Origin: Clostridia bacterium
GTDB lineage: Bacteria > Bacillota > Clostridia > Peptostreptococcales > Caminicellaceae
Assembly: GCA_022361035.1 (NCBI GenBank)
Contig: JAKSBP010000057.1
Location: 1-58,809, forward strand
Length of the DNA stretch: 58,809 nt
Reading direction: 5' to 3'
This document shows, one piece after another, positions 46,135 through 55,745 of the stretch (position 1 is its first letter; each line of letters starts with the position of its first letter). The notes under the pieces were generated by a model. It was not told the DNA's origin. It did no database searches and saw only the letters and a program-made list of their open reading frames with translations. Made by a program: the position numbers and the translations under genes.

Positions 46135-47172
46135 TTACAACTTAACGGGATTTAGCTTTGGATTTTCAACTAGGCCCGGTAATCTTCCTCTTTTAGCTAC
46201 TGCCTTTCCCTCTACCTCTTTAATATCCATGGTCATATCAATAGGCGATGCCGACGAAATATAACTTCCAACTCCAAAGGAATCTGCACCAGCCTCCGAT
46301 AACATTTTTATCCTTTCAGGCTTTAGCCCTCCAGAAACGAAAATCTTCACGTGAGTGTATCCAGCCATATCTAGCTTGCTTCTCAGCTCCCTAATGAGAC
46401 CAGGTGTCACTCCCCCTCTTTCACTAGGCGTATCAACTCTTATGGCATATAAATTTTCCCCTAAAAGCTCAGCAATTCTTAAAGACTCTTCTACTTCATC
46501 CTTAAAAGTATCAATTAAAACAGTTCTCTTATGAGACTTAGGCATTACTCTATCATAGACCTCGGCAATCCTTAGTGTATCACCGGCTATAAGCATTGCA
46601 GCGTGTGGTAGAGTACCAGAGGGATCAATATTTAATAGCTTTGCAGCTAATATACAACTGGCACCAGTTGCACCCCCAACTACAGCAGCCCTTTCCATAA
46701 CTGGAGCTACCGATGGATGTACATGTCTAGCTCCAAAACAAAGAAAATCTCTTTCACCGCAGGCTTCCTTTACCTCCCTTGCAGCTGTAGCCCATCCAGA
46801 AGAGCTTGCTAATATCCCCAAAATTGCCGTTTCATAGGCTGCAAACTCCCTATAGGGACCTTTTATTCTAATCACTGTTTCCTTTAAATCAAACTCTTCA
46901 CCTTCATCCAAGGCCCATATCTCAATATCCTTACCCTTTAATATATTTTTAACTTCCTCAATTCCTGCTAAAATACCAGGCTTTCTTGGAAAAATTTCTG
47001 CCGTTACAACGGTATTATCCAAGTCCATTTCCTCTAAAATATCAAGGGTCCTTAAAAAATAAATATCAGTAGTTGCACAATTTAATATCTCCTCATGACT
47101 AGCGGAATAAATTTTTCTATCTTTACTTACTTCAAAATTCTTTACATCGTCAAGTCCCTTCATTTGTTTCAT
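46135..47172 (-). CDS. Nicotinate phosphoribosyltransferase (short form)
   Basis: Converts nicotinate and PRPP to nicotinate mononucleotide in NAD salvage; complements nadD in this window. The 345-residue product has GARHVHPSVAP, FVSGGLKPERIKMLSEAG (phosphate-binding) and GVGSYIS. Shorter than the typical 390-490-residue enzymes but complete at both ends, as in some archaeal and clostridial forms. ATG 47172. Confidence 0.88.
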   Translation of the reverse strand: MKQMKGLDDVKNFEVSKDRKIYSASHEEILNCATTDIYFLRTLDILEEMDLDNTVVTAEIFPRKPGILAGIEEVKNILKGKDIEIWALDEGEEFDLKETVIRIKGPYREFAAYETAILGILASSSGWATAAREVKEACGERDFLCFGARHVHPSVAPVMERAAVVGGATGASCILAAKLLNIDPSGTLPHAAMLIAGDTLRIAEVYDRVMPKSHKRTVLIDTFKDEVEESLRIAELLGENLYAIRVDTPSERGGVTPGLIRELRSKLDMAGYTHVKIFVSGGLKPERIKMLSEAGADSFGVGSYISSASPIDMTMDIKEVEGKAVAKRGRLPGLVENPKLNPVKL

Positions 47173-47341
47173 GAAACCAATCCTTTCTCGGCACTGTATT
47201 ATAATCTATCTATCTATTTAATGACAGTTATTGAATATCCAAGACCTTTAAGTTGTTCTAAATAAAACAAAATGTAAGACAATTATATCTAAGTTTTCGA
47301 TTTTGTTCAACAAGTAATAACAAATATTTCTATTAATTTAA

Positions 47342-47911
47342 CTACCTATATAAATATGTATACATTTTATAATTTCTATTCACTCTCTTGATATATTCCC
47401 GAGTTTCACCGAAGGGGATTTCTATTAGGTCTTCTCCATTAGGACTATACTTTTCATTGGCTAACCACTTATTTACGTTACCGCTACCCGCATTATAGGC
47501 AGCTAAAACATTTGAAATATTATTATCAAATTCTTTCCTTAGCTTATCTAAGTACCAACAGCCTATTCTAATATTTACATCTGGATTAAAAAGCATTTCC
47601 TCATTATAATTTGGTATATCTAATTCCTCCGCTGCCCATCTACCAGTAATATTAGCTATTTGCATAAGACCTCTGGCATCCTTTGGTGAAATAGCATCTA
47701 CATCAAAACTACTTTCAGCTCTAATTACAGATGCTACGAAAAGAATATCTAAATCATATTCCTCAGAGTACTTTTCTATAATAGCTTCATAGTGTAATGG
47801 GTAAATAATTCTAAGTACAAAATTACAAGAAAATATAATAATGGGGAAACATATTGCTAAACCTATAAGTATAATAAGAATTCTATATTTTTTCAGATCA
47901 AAAACAGACAA
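47342..47911 (-). CDS. Lytic transglycosylase (SLT domain, family 1)
   Basis: Membrane-anchored or secreted peptidoglycan-cleaving protein. The 189-residue product has an N-terminal transmembrane segment (about 11-37). The SLT fold has the catalytic Glu66 in RAESSFD, GLMQI at 81-85 and AYNAG at 138-142. Start is TTG at 47909-47911 with GGAGG inside the coaE end; TAG and TTG are adjacent, so translation is coupled to coaE. Confidence 0.92.
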   Translation of the reverse strand: MSVFDLKKYRILIILIGLAICFPIIIFSCNFVLRIIYPLHYEAIIEKYSEEYDLDILFVASVIRAESSFDVDAISPKDARGLMQIANITGRWAAEELDIPNYNEEMLFNPDVNIRIGCWYLDKLRKEFDNNISNVLAAYNAGSGNVNKWLANEKYSPNGEDLIEIPFGETREYIKRVNRNYKMYTYLYR

Positions 47912-48514
47912 CTAAGCACCTCCGAAAATACTTTTATATAAATCTTCCACTTGAACTTTTAAATAGTCCAAATCCTTCGAATTGTCTAAAATAACATCAG
48001 CATATTCCTTTTTTTTCTCTAAACACATCTGTGAACTTATTCTATTCATGGCTTCTTTAAAGGATATGCCATCTCGCAACATCAATCTTTCTACTTGTAT
48101 ATCCCTACTGGTTGTGACTAACCATACTTCATCCATAAAAACATATAATTTCGTTTCAATTAGTAGGGCTGCATCAATAAATATAGCCTTAATATTATTT
48201 AAAGAGCTATGGTATTTAATTGCCTCTTTGATCTTACCTATTATTCTTTCATGGGTAATTTTGCTTAGAATTCTTAACTTTTCAGCATCGGCAAAAACTA
48301 TAGAGCCCAAATACTCTCTATCCAAAGTTCCATCTTCTTTAAGAACTTTCTCACCAAAAAAATCTACTATTTCTTTTAAAGCTGGTTGACCCTTTTCTAC
48401 TACATTCCTAGCAATAATATCAGCATCAACAATAGTTGCACCAAGCTCCCGTAAATAATTTGATACTGTACTTTTTCCTGAAGCTATCCCTCCAGTTAGA
48501 CCTATTACCTTCAT
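47912..48514 (-). CDS. coaE: Dephospho-CoA kinase
   Basis: Last step of CoA synthesis. The 200-residue product has the P-loop GLTGGIASGKSTV (about 5-17), followed by VDADIIARNVV and FIDAALLIET. Start ATG 48514. Located between polA and the transglycosylase gene, the usual polA-coaE arrangement in Firmicutes. Confidence 0.97.
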   Translation of the reverse strand: MKVIGLTGGIASGKSTVSNYLRELGATIVDADIIARNVVEKGQPALKEIVDFFGEKVLKEDGTLDREYLGSIVFADAEKLRILSKITHERIIGKIKEAIKYHSSLNNIKAIFIDAALLIETKLYVFMDEVWLVTTSRDIQVERLMLRDGISFKEAMNRISSQMCLEKKKEYADVILDNSKDLDYLKVQVEDLYKSIFGGA

Positions 48515-48536
48515 TTTATACTCCCTTTACAGCCTA

Positions 48537-51218
48537 TTACTTAGTACTATACCAATTATCTCCCACATTCATATCCACCTTTAAAGGAACCCTCAGTTCT
48601 ACAGCCTTTTCCATGTTTTCCCTAAGCAATTCTTTCACTTCATCTATTTCATCATCATATGCATCAATGATAAGTTCGTCATGAACCTGTAAAATCAACT
48701 TAGACTTTAAATTTCTTCTCCTTAATTCATTGAAAACTTTAATCATAGCTATCTTAATAATATCGGCAGCACTTCCTTGAATAGGTGTATTCATTGCCGT
48801 TCTTTCACCAAAGGACCTCAAATTAAAGTTATTGGATTTAAGCTCAGGTATATATCTTCTCCTATTTAATATAGTAGTTACATATCCCATTTCCTTACCC
48901 TTTTTTACTTCATTATCCATGTAGGCCTTTACACCCTCATATTTTTTAAAGTATTGATCAATATACTTTTTAGCTTCTTTTCTGATTATATTTAAATTTG
49001 TTGCAAGACCAAAGTCACTTATTCCATATACAATCCCAAAGTTTACAGCCTTTGCCCTGCTCCTCTCTAGAGAAGTGACCTTATCTATAGGGATATTAAA
49101 TACTTGAGATGCAGTAAGGGTATGTATATCTTCATCCTCTCCAAAGGCCCCTATCAAGTTTTTATCTCCAGACATATGGGCCAAAACCCTTAGTTCAATT
49201 TGTGAATAATCAGCATCTATCAAACTATGATTTTTGTCGGATGCTACAAAAACCTTTCGTATTCTTCTACCCATCTCCAATTTTATCGGTATGTTTTGTA
49301 GGTTTGGTTCTGTACTGCTAATCCTCCCTGTAACAGTAACTGTCTGATTAAAGCTAGAATGTATTTTTGCAGTGATAGGATTTATCAGGTTAAACAACCC
49401 ATCAACATATGTAGACTTTAGCTTTACAATCTGTCTATAATCTATCAAAAGAGGTACTATAGGATGTCTTTTTAACAGTTTTTCTAGAACGTCATGGCTG
49501 GTTGAATAACCAGTTTTTGTCTTCTTAATCACTGGAAGTCCTAGTTTTTCAAATAATATGACTCCCAGCTGCTTTGGTGAATTTATATTGAACTCTTCAC
49601 CTGCCAGACCATAAATTTGATTTGTTATTTCTTCAATTTTAGCTGTAAACTCATCATCTAATCTCTTAAGTACATCGGTGTCTACTTTAAAACCTTCATA
49701 TTCAAGGTTTGCCAAAACCTCAATAAGGGGCATTTCTACTTCTTTAAACAAATTAGATAGCTCCAACTTATCTAGCTCTTCAGAAAGCAGCTTTTTAACA
49801 TTTACTACAACAGCGCAGCAATCTCCTCCGTATTTAGATAACTCACTATCAGATAAATCACTAAATTTCTTAGCATGCTTACCCTTTCCTAAAAGCTCTT
49901 CTTGACTACTTATTTTGATACCTAAATACTGTCCAGCTAAGTCAGAAACATCATAGTCGCTTCTTGATGGCTCTAGTAAGTAGGATGCAATAAAGGTATC
50001 GAATTCTATACCCATTAAAGTAATATCATATCTTAGTAAAGATATTACTTCTTTTTTAAGTCCATGGCCTGATTTTTTAATTTCTTCGTTTTCAAATACT
50101 TCCTTTAAAGAAAATAACAATTCCTCATTTTCCTTAACATCTATATAGTAATTATTATCTGAATCCAAACACAAAGATATGCCAAGTATTTTATCGGCTT
50201 TTAAATTGTTATCTTCTTTAAAAATTTTCATGGCAAAACTTTTTACTGTTTGTATCCTATTGATAATTTCATTAAGTCTATCAACATTTTCTACAACCTC
50301 AATATTTACTTCCTTAATATTTGTTCCTCCACTTATTTCTTCCCCATTTTCCCCTTCCCGAATCAAGGTTTTTATTAAACTATTAAATTCATATTTTTTA
50401 AACAACTCAATTAATTTTTCATTATCGGGCTCAACTAATCTTAGCTCTTCAATATCAATATCAAGGGGAATATCAATTTTTATAGTGGCAAGTCTTTTAC
50501 TAAGGAGTGCAATCTCTGCATTATCTCTAATCTTTTCTCTATGACTTTTACTAGAAATATTATCCACATTCATTATCAATTCTTCTACTGTACTAAATTC
50601 ATTTAATAGCTTACTAGCAGTTTTTTCACCAATTCCAGGTACTCCAGGGATATTATCGGATTTATCACCCACTAGCCCTTTAAAGTCAATGATTCGCTCA
50701 GGAGTCACTCCATACTTTTCCTTAACCATATCTCTATCATAGACCTCTAGGTTAGAAATACCCTTTTTAGTTATCATAACTTTAATATTTTCCGACACCA
50801 ACTGAAGGGCATCCCTGTCTCCCGTAACTATTATTACCTCAAGACCTTTTTCAGCACAAAGCTTGGCAATTGTCCCTATTAAATCATCGGCCTCAAAGCC
50901 CTCTAGCTCAGTTCTATGTATTTTATATGCATCCAGTATATCCTTTAGAATAGGCATTTGCTGAGCTAACTCATTAGGCATCTTCTTTCTTTGTGCCTTA
51001 TACTCCTTGTACTGAATATGTCTAAAAGTTGGAGCTTTAAGATCAAAGGCAACGCTTAAATAATCTGGCCTATAATCCTCCTGTACCTTATTAATCATTT
51101 TTACAAAGCCAAATACTCCATTAGTATGTATACCTTCCCTAGTTACTAAATCTGGCAAAGCATAAAAAGCTCTATTTATAAGACTATTTCCATCAATAAT
51201 TACTAACCTTTTCTTCAA
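48537..51218 (-). CDS. polA: DNA polymerase I
   Basis: Repair and Okazaki-fragment polymerase. The 893-residue product has a 5' nuclease domain (about 1-290), an exonuclease-like domain (about 300-480) and a family A polymerase (about 490-893). The polymerase motifs are DADYSQIELRVLAHMSGD (A), RSRAKAVNFGIVYGISDFG (B) and QVHDELI (C). The proofreading domain lacks the DxE catalytic motif (reads SFAMKIF), so 3'-5' activity is probably absent, as in many Bacillus and clostridial enzymes. TTG start at 51216-51218 with AAGGGGATGA. Confidence 0.97.
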   Translation of the reverse strand: MKKRLVIIDGNSLINRAFYALPDLVTREGIHTNGVFGFVKMINKVQEDYRPDYLSVAFDLKAPTFRHIQYKEYKAQRKKMPNELAQQMPILKDILDAYKIHRTELEGFEADDLIGTIAKLCAEKGLEVIIVTGDRDALQLVSENIKVMITKKGISNLEVYDRDMVKEKYGVTPERIIDFKGLVGDKSDNIPGVPGIGEKTASKLLNEFSTVEELIMNVDNISSKSHREKIRDNAEIALLSKRLATIKIDIPLDIDIEELRLVEPDNEKLIELFKKYEFNSLIKTLIREGENGEEISGGTNIKEVNIEVVENVDRLNEIINRIQTVKSFAMKIFKEDNNLKADKILGISLCLDSDNNYYIDVKENEELLFSLKEVFENEEIKKSGHGLKKEVISLLRYDITLMGIEFDTFIASYLLEPSRSDYDVSDLAGQYLGIKISSQEELLGKGKHAKKFSDLSDSELSKYGGDCCAVVVNVKKLLSEELDKLELSNLFKEVEMPLIEVLANLEYEGFKVDTDVLKRLDDEFTAKIEEITNQIYGLAGEEFNINSPKQLGVILFEKLGLPVIKKTKTGYSTSHDVLEKLLKRHPIVPLLIDYRQIVKLKSTYVDGLFNLINPITAKIHSSFNQTVTVTGRISSTEPNLQNIPIKLEMGRRIRKVFVASDKNHSLIDADYSQIELRVLAHMSGDKNLIGAFGEDEDIHTLTASQVFNIPIDKVTSLERSRAKAVNFGIVYGISDFGLATNLNIIRKEAKKYIDQYFKKYEGVKAYMDNEVKKGKEMGYVTTILNRRRYIPELKSNNFNLRSFGERTAMNTPIQGSAADIIKIAMIKVFNELRRRNLKSKLILQVHDELIIDAYDDEIDEVKELLRENMEKAVELRVPLKVDMNVGDNWYSTK

Positions 51219-51376
51219 AATATCATCCCCTTAAGAGTTCAATATTAATATTTTATCAATAAAAATAAAAAATATGAAGTAGATTCTCTGTAATAATAGA
51301 TTTATAAATTCATATTTTATTATAAGTCCCTTGTATATATTCTTAATTTTATTATGAAATCCTTCTTTAATATAAA

Positions 51377-51418
51377 TAAAACCTCCAATCTATGAGATTT
51401 TACTTAGGTTATTGGAGG
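51377..51418 (-). terminator. Hairpin upstream of polA
   Basis: CCTCCAAT / ATTGGAGG stem (51382-51389 with 51411-51418) followed on the minus strand by TTTTATTT. It should stop transcripts coming from the SIMPL operon before polA. Confidence 0.7.
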
Positions 51419-51515
51419 ACTTTACCTATCATTTAATTTATATGGAGGTAATGGTTGATATAATATATAGAATCTTTTACCCTTTGTTAAGTCCTGATTC
51501 TCAGAAATTGATAAA

Positions 51516-51549
51516 GCCTCCCTATCTATTGGGAGGCTCAGATTGTTAA
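51516..51549. repeat. Duplicated hairpin, distal copy
   Basis: GCCTCCC/GGGAGGC hairpin plus CTCAGATTGTTAA, 33 of 34 bases identical to 51691-51724. On the minus strand the hairpin is followed by TTTATCAA. Confidence 0.75.
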
Positions 51550-51572
51550 CAAAGTTAACAAGATGATAGGCT

Positions 51573-51682
51573 TTAACAAACTTTCAAGTTCAAGGCACGC
51601 TGAAATCGAGGAGCGGAGCTTGCTCTACTGCAAGGGAGCACCGGAAATTTTAGCAGTAACGCAGAAATTGGGAGTTTGTTAA
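51573..51682. repeat. 110-bp inverted-repeat element between duplicated hairpins
   Basis: Ends are TTAACAAACT and its complement AGTTTGTTAA (10 bp). The interior has GC-rich sequence unlike the neighbourhood (GAGGAGCGGAGCTTGCTC, CAAGGGAGCACCGG). It has no reading frame. It resembles a short non-autonomous or REP-like unit. Confidence 0.6.
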
Positions 51683-51690
51683 CAGCCTCA

Positions 51691-51724
51691 GCCTCCCTAT
51701 TTATTGGGAGGCTCAGATTGTTAA
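51691..51724. repeat. Duplicated hairpin, proximal copy (SIMPL terminator)
   Basis: Same hairpin as 51516-51549, placed two bases after the SIMPL stop. Likely the terminator of the sigma/anti-sigma/SIMPL operon, although no T-tail follows this copy. Confidence 0.65.
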
Positions 51725-51726
51725 AA

Positions 51727-52485
51727 CTAATATTTATATTCAACGAATACGTTAGCAGTTATTTCTAGTTCTCCAGCTTCTACAGATGTGCCATAGGATG
51801 ATTCAGTCATTTCAGCCTTATACCTAGCATTGTCTCTATATAATATTGGAGGAGCCCCATAACTTCTTTCTTCAACCCTATACGGCTTATTAGCCTTTGC
51901 TCCAAAGGTACTTAATATAGCATCAGCTTTAACTGAGGCATTTTCCATAGCAAGCTTTAAAGCCTGACCATAATATTTGTCTTCATCATCTATACCAAAC
52001 CTTATGTTGTTTATTGTATTTGCACCTGCATCTCCAGCCACATCAATAATTTTTCCAACATTATCAATATCTCTTATAGTTATCTGTACAACATTCCTAG
52101 AATAATAACCTTCTACTCTATCTTCATTTCCACCAAAGGGTTTTGGTTCAGCCCTAAAAGATTTATGGATACTATATTGAATAGTTTTAATATCTTCGTC
52201 TTTAATACCATTGTTTTTTATATCACTAATGACCTTATCCATAATCTTACCATTCTCATCCTGTGCTTTCTTAGCATCAGCATTGAAAATTTGCACACCT
52301 ATGTTTATATAGGCAATATCTGGTTTCATTTTCACTGTTCCTAAACCATTAACCGTTACAATGTTACCTTCTCTAACAGCAACAGCATCTGCTGTAGCCT
52401 TTCCACTAAAAATATCCATGCTGTCTACAAAAAATAGGCCAGCAATTAAAATTGGAATTAATAGGATAAAATATAATCTCTTCAT
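51727..52485 (-). CDS. SIMPL domain protein (DUF541), exported
   Basis: 252-residue protein with a signal peptide or N-terminal anchor (1-22) and a SIMPL domain. Family marks are VNGLGTVKMKPDIAYINIGV and YYSRNVVQITIRDIDNVGKII. The molecular role is unknown; relatives are linked with oxidative stress or envelope function. Last gene of an operon after an ECF sigma factor and its anti-sigma factor (67-bp gap). Start ATG 52485. Confidence 0.92.
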   Translation of the reverse strand: MKRLYFILLIPILIAGLFFVDSMDIFSGKATADAVAVREGNIVTVNGLGTVKMKPDIAYINIGVQIFNADAKKAQDENGKIMDKVISDIKNNGIKDEDIKTIQYSIHKSFRAEPKPFGGNEDRVEGYYSRNVVQITIRDIDNVGKIIDVAGDAGANTINNIRFGIDDEDKYYGQALKLAMENASVKADAILSTFGAKANKPYRVEERSYGAPPILYRDNARYKAEMTESSYGTSVEAGELEITANVFVEYKY

Positions 52486-52552
52486 AACTCTTGACCTCCC
52501 ATTTCATTTTTAATATACTAGTAAACCGAAAATGCAAAAGTCCTTAAGGGTG

Positions 52553-53656
52553 TTAATTTTCTATACCTTTATCCTTTAAAACCACCTCCTCTAATTTAAT
52601 ATCAATAGTAGATAATTCTACTAAATCATCCCAATTTTCAATACTATCCTTTAATTTGCTCATTTCTTTTCTAACTCTTTTCAATTCATCGTTAACCTCT
52701 GAGATATCTTTTTCCTTGTTTAGAGCTTCTCTAAGTTCTTTTTCGTCCCTCTGTAAACTTAACACTTTTTCAAGAGTATATCTATATTCCCTAGTAATAT
52801 CATGGGAACTTGTATTTTGACTAACAGGGGTGCCTAGCTTAACAAGCTCCTTAAAGGTATTATCAAACTTATTCCTTGGAATTCTAAGTATCATATCACT
52901 GATTTTTAATAATTTTTTAGTATTATTTTCAGCAAAACTTTTATTTGAAATATCGTGGCTTTGTATATATCCTCCGCTTTCATCTACTAAACCTTTAACC
53001 TCTTTATATGCTGAATCGTGATCTTTGACTCCAAGATGCAAATGTGCCTTTAATATTATCTTGCTATCTGAATTTGTAAATTCCTTTACAATACTTTCAT
53101 CTCGAGTTATTTTAGGTACTTCCTTAGTAAATATATCTAAGTCCGAGCCATCCATTGTAAATTCACCGGGTTTACCAGCTGCTCTCCTTTTAAAGTCACT
53201 GGAGTACATCATTCCATTTTCTTTTATTTCCATCGGCATATTCTCTTGAGATTCCGGAACACTGTCTTCAACCCTAGTAAACTTATTAATTCCCATATCA
53301 TTATTCTTTAAAACTGCTACTGAGACAATCATCAATAAAAATACAGCAGCTATACTAGAATACATTTTCCAATTAAATTTCTTTTTAGGCTTTTTATAAA
53401 AATCTATAATTTTAATATTATTATCTATTTGAGGAGCAGTTTCAACCAATTTTTTATGCAGCTCTATTTTGAAATTTTCAGGTAGTTCAACCTGAGGTGT
53501 TTCCGATAATAGCTTTTTTACAGTTAATAGGTCTTCATATTCCCTGCTGCACTTTTCACATACTTGTAAATGCTTTTCTATTTCAATGGTCTCTTCTTGA
53601 TTCAATTCATTATCTATATAAAGTGATATAATTTCTCTAAAATTTTCACATCTCAT
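52553..53656 (-). CDS. Anti-sigma factor with zinc finger and DUF4349
   Basis: 367-residue membrane protein. The N-terminus is a ZAS/zf-HC2 motif (CENFREIISLYIDNEL then HLQVCEKC, an Hx3Cx2C pattern) that binds ECF sigma factors. One transmembrane segment lies at about 95-115. The extracytoplasmic part is DUF4349 with a long coiled coil (about 285-350; REALNKEKDISEVNDELKRV). The C-terminal second transmembrane segment usual for DUF4349 is absent. 27 bp after the sigma gene. Confidence 0.9.
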   Translation of the reverse strand: MRCENFREIISLYIDNELNQEETIEIEKHLQVCEKCSREYEDLLTVKKLLSETPQVELPENFKIELHKKLVETAPQIDNNIKIIDFYKKPKKKFNWKMYSSIAAVFLLMIVSVAVLKNNDMGINKFTRVEDSVPESQENMPMEIKENGMMYSSDFKRRAAGKPGEFTMDGSDLDIFTKEVPKITRDESIVKEFTNSDSKIILKAHLHLGVKDHDSAYKEVKGLVDESGGYIQSHDISNKSFAENNTKKLLKISDMILRIPRNKFDNTFKELVKLGTPVSQNTSSHDITREYRYTLEKVLSLQRDEKELREALNKEKDISEVNDELKRVRKEMSKLKDSIENWDDLVELSTIDIKLEEVVLKDKGIEN

Positions 53657-53683
53657 ATTATCCCTCCTCTCATTTTATTAGAC

Positions 53684-54271
53684 TTAATTTTCCAAAAAAA
53701 GTTCCGATTCTTCTATTAAGATTTCTTTGAGTAATAATCTGCCTCTATTAATCCTCGATTTAACAGTACCTAAGGGATTATCAATAATTCGACTTATTTC
53801 TTCATATGTAAAGCCTTGTATATCCCTAAGAATCAAAACTGTTCTATATTTTTCAGGTATTCTCTTTAGAGCAGAATGTACTAATTCCCTTTTTTCTTTA
53901 ATCTCATATAATTTATCTGGTAAATATCTATTATCACCCACCTCTATACTATAGTTTCCATTATCGGTTTCAAACTCCTTATCCAAAGAATAAGTTTTAA
54001 CTTTTTTCATTTTCCTTATTGCATCAATACATTTATTAGTCACAATTTTATAAAACCATGTAGAAAAACTGGAATCTCCCCTAAAGCTTTTAAGGGACTT
54101 AAAAACTTTTATTAGTGCTTCTTGAGCTATATCACTGGCATCTTCTTTGTTTCCTATCATCCTATATGCAATGTTAAAGGCTACTATTTGATACTTTTCT
54201 ATAAGCCTTTCAAAGCTTTCTATATCCCCATTTTTGCTCTTTTCAATTAATATTTTTTCTATATCAGACAA
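53684..54271 (-). CDS. RNA polymerase ECF sigma factor (SigW-like)
   Basis: About 195-residue sigma-70 family protein. Region 2 (ASDIAQEALIKVFKSLKSFRG, FSTWFYKIVTNKCIDAIRK) and region 4 (IPEKYRTVLILRDIQGFTYEEI) are complete. A TTG at 54269-54271 is eight bases after AGGAG; the GTG at 54280 lies in the site and is less likely. Forms a unit with a zinc-finger anti-sigma factor and an exported SIMPL protein, so it probably responds to envelope stress (inference). Confidence 0.93.
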   Translation of the reverse strand: MSDIEKILIEKSKNGDIESFERLIEKYQIVAFNIAYRMIGNKEDASDIAQEALIKVFKSLKSFRGDSSFSTWFYKIVTNKCIDAIRKMKKVKTYSLDKEFETDNGNYSIEVGDNRYLPDKLYEIKEKRELVHSALKRIPEKYRTVLILRDIQGFTYEEISRIIDNPLGTVKSRINRGRLLLKEILIEESELFLEN

Positions 54272-54480
54272 TTTACTCACTCCTTTCCCTGCAGAAAAAA
54301 CACTCTTTTAAGAATCTTAATATATTTATTTGAGTAAAAATTTATCATTAACATACATTAGACGTAAGTATATCTAAATTAGTTCCCAGATTTATAAATA
54401 AATCCTCTATATATTTATTATTTTTTTGATTTTAGAAAACAATCCGTATTTTTTAAATAATTTTTATTAAATATATTAAA
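54272..54480. other. Gap upstream of the sigma factor gene
   Basis: AT-rich, with no reading frame. It should hold the ECF operon promoter, but I could not identify a sigma-specific motif with confidence. Confidence 0.3.
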
Positions 54481-54504
54481 AACACCCACATAATTGTAGG
54501 TGTT
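54481..54504 (-). terminator. Terminator of the DUF457 gene
   Basis: AACACCTACA / TGTGGGTGTT hairpin (one G-U pair, short AT loop) followed on the minus strand by TTTTTAATATA. About 80 bp after the gene stop. Confidence 0.7.
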
Positions 54505-54584
54505 AAATTATTAAGAAAATCATCAACAAAGAAATTCAGATTTGCCAACAGCCTAGAACCTATATCACGATAGGTATTTATAAC

Positions 54585-55541
54585 TTAAATATTCTCAGTA
54601 ACAGGAATATACTTATTTATACTGTAGGGATGGAAAAAGGACTCAATAATATTCCTTTGTTCATCGTAGACAATGGTAGCATGATGCATAAAATTATCCT
54701 TAAGATAATATCTCAAATCTATACATTTTAATACTAAATTATCCATTTCTTCAAAGTAATCAATATGCAATGTAGGAGAAAATTCATTAAAATATTTCCC
54801 TACGTTAGTACTGTTAAAGAGCTCTAATATCTCATCCTTTGGCTTCTTAAATTTCTTTCTTACCGTAATTTTTTTATTAATCAAATTTACTTGCCCTACT
54901 ATACTATGGCTGTTAGTATCAACTACAAAATCCCATTTATGAAAAGCCATCAAAGCAGGTAAAACATCTACCTTTTTAAACTTATATCCACTTATATAAT
55001 TTTTTTCTACAATCCTTTCGGCCCTCTTTCTCATCATATATCTAGCAATAAGATACATAATAAAGATTAAAGCAGTGGATGATAGAAAAAGATTACTATT
55101 ATTTCTTTTAAATATAAGTAATAAGCAAAGTATAGATATAATAGGATCATATAGCATTAATATGCTAGCTTTAAACTTCTTCTGTGTAAAGGGTGCTAAT
55201 AGCTTTGCCCCATAGGAATTGAGTATATCAAAAAAAGTATGGGAAAATGTTCCTATAAAGGTCCAAATGAAAAGACTAAGATAATTTACATCTCCATATA
55301 TTCTTCCTAAACCAAATGTAATCACACCTGCTAAAGCTAATAGAGATGGTATAGAATGGGAAAGTCCCCTATGGTGTTTTAAATAATGAAAATCATCTTT
55401 AAATAACCTAACTACTACATCTACATCCGGTGCCATGGCACCTATAGCACATCCTAGACTAATGGGGTTACTCAAACTAACCGGATCTCCACTAAAGGCA
55501 GAAATCGCCAGACCAATCACCCCATGCGTGACTGGATCCAT
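54585..55541 (-). CDS. Membrane-bound metal-dependent hydrolase (DUF457/YdjM type)
   Basis: 318-residue integral membrane protein with about four to five transmembrane segments in the first 180 residues. Conserved features are MDPVTHGVIGL, APDVDVVVRLF, HHRGLSHSIP and HTFFDILNSYGA (metal-binding His/Asp residues). The C-terminal soluble part (about 190-318) is less conserved. In Bacillus such proteins are SOS-linked or of unknown substrate. Start ATG 55541 with GGTGGTG. Single gene with its own terminator. Confidence 0.9.
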   Translation of the reverse strand: MDPVTHGVIGLAISAFSGDPVSLSNPISLGCAIGAMAPDVDVVVRLFKDDFHYLKHHRGLSHSIPSLLALAGVITFGLGRIYGDVNYLSLFIWTFIGTFSHTFFDILNSYGAKLLAPFTQKKFKASILMLYDPIISILCLLLIFKRNNSNLFLSSTALIFIMYLIARYMMRKRAERIVEKNYISGYKFKKVDVLPALMAFHKWDFVVDTNSHSIVGQVNLINKKITVRKKFKKPKDEILELFNSTNVGKYFNEFSPTLHIDYFEEMDNLVLKCIDLRYYLKDNFMHHATIVYDEQRNIIESFFHPYSINKYIPVTENI

Positions 55542-55702
55542 TTTGTCACCACCCTATATAATATTCATTTCTCTAAGTATAACATACATTAATATAGACC
55601 TTCAACATAGTTCGACATGCTATGTCAATTTTTCAATGAAAGATTTGTAACGACACCTTTTAAATGAATTCCATGACTTCCTGCTTACATATTAAAAAAT
55701 CC

Positions 55703-55731
55703 TTGCACAACCTGAAAAACTATGTTAAGAT
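55703..55731 (+). promoter_or_regulatory. Promoter of tRNA-Leu(CAA)
   Basis: TTGCAC (55703-55708) and TAAGAT (55726-55731) with 17-bp spacing on the plus strand, 14 bp before the tRNA. Confidence 0.75.
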
Positions 55732-55745
55732 ATTATTTGTCACTA

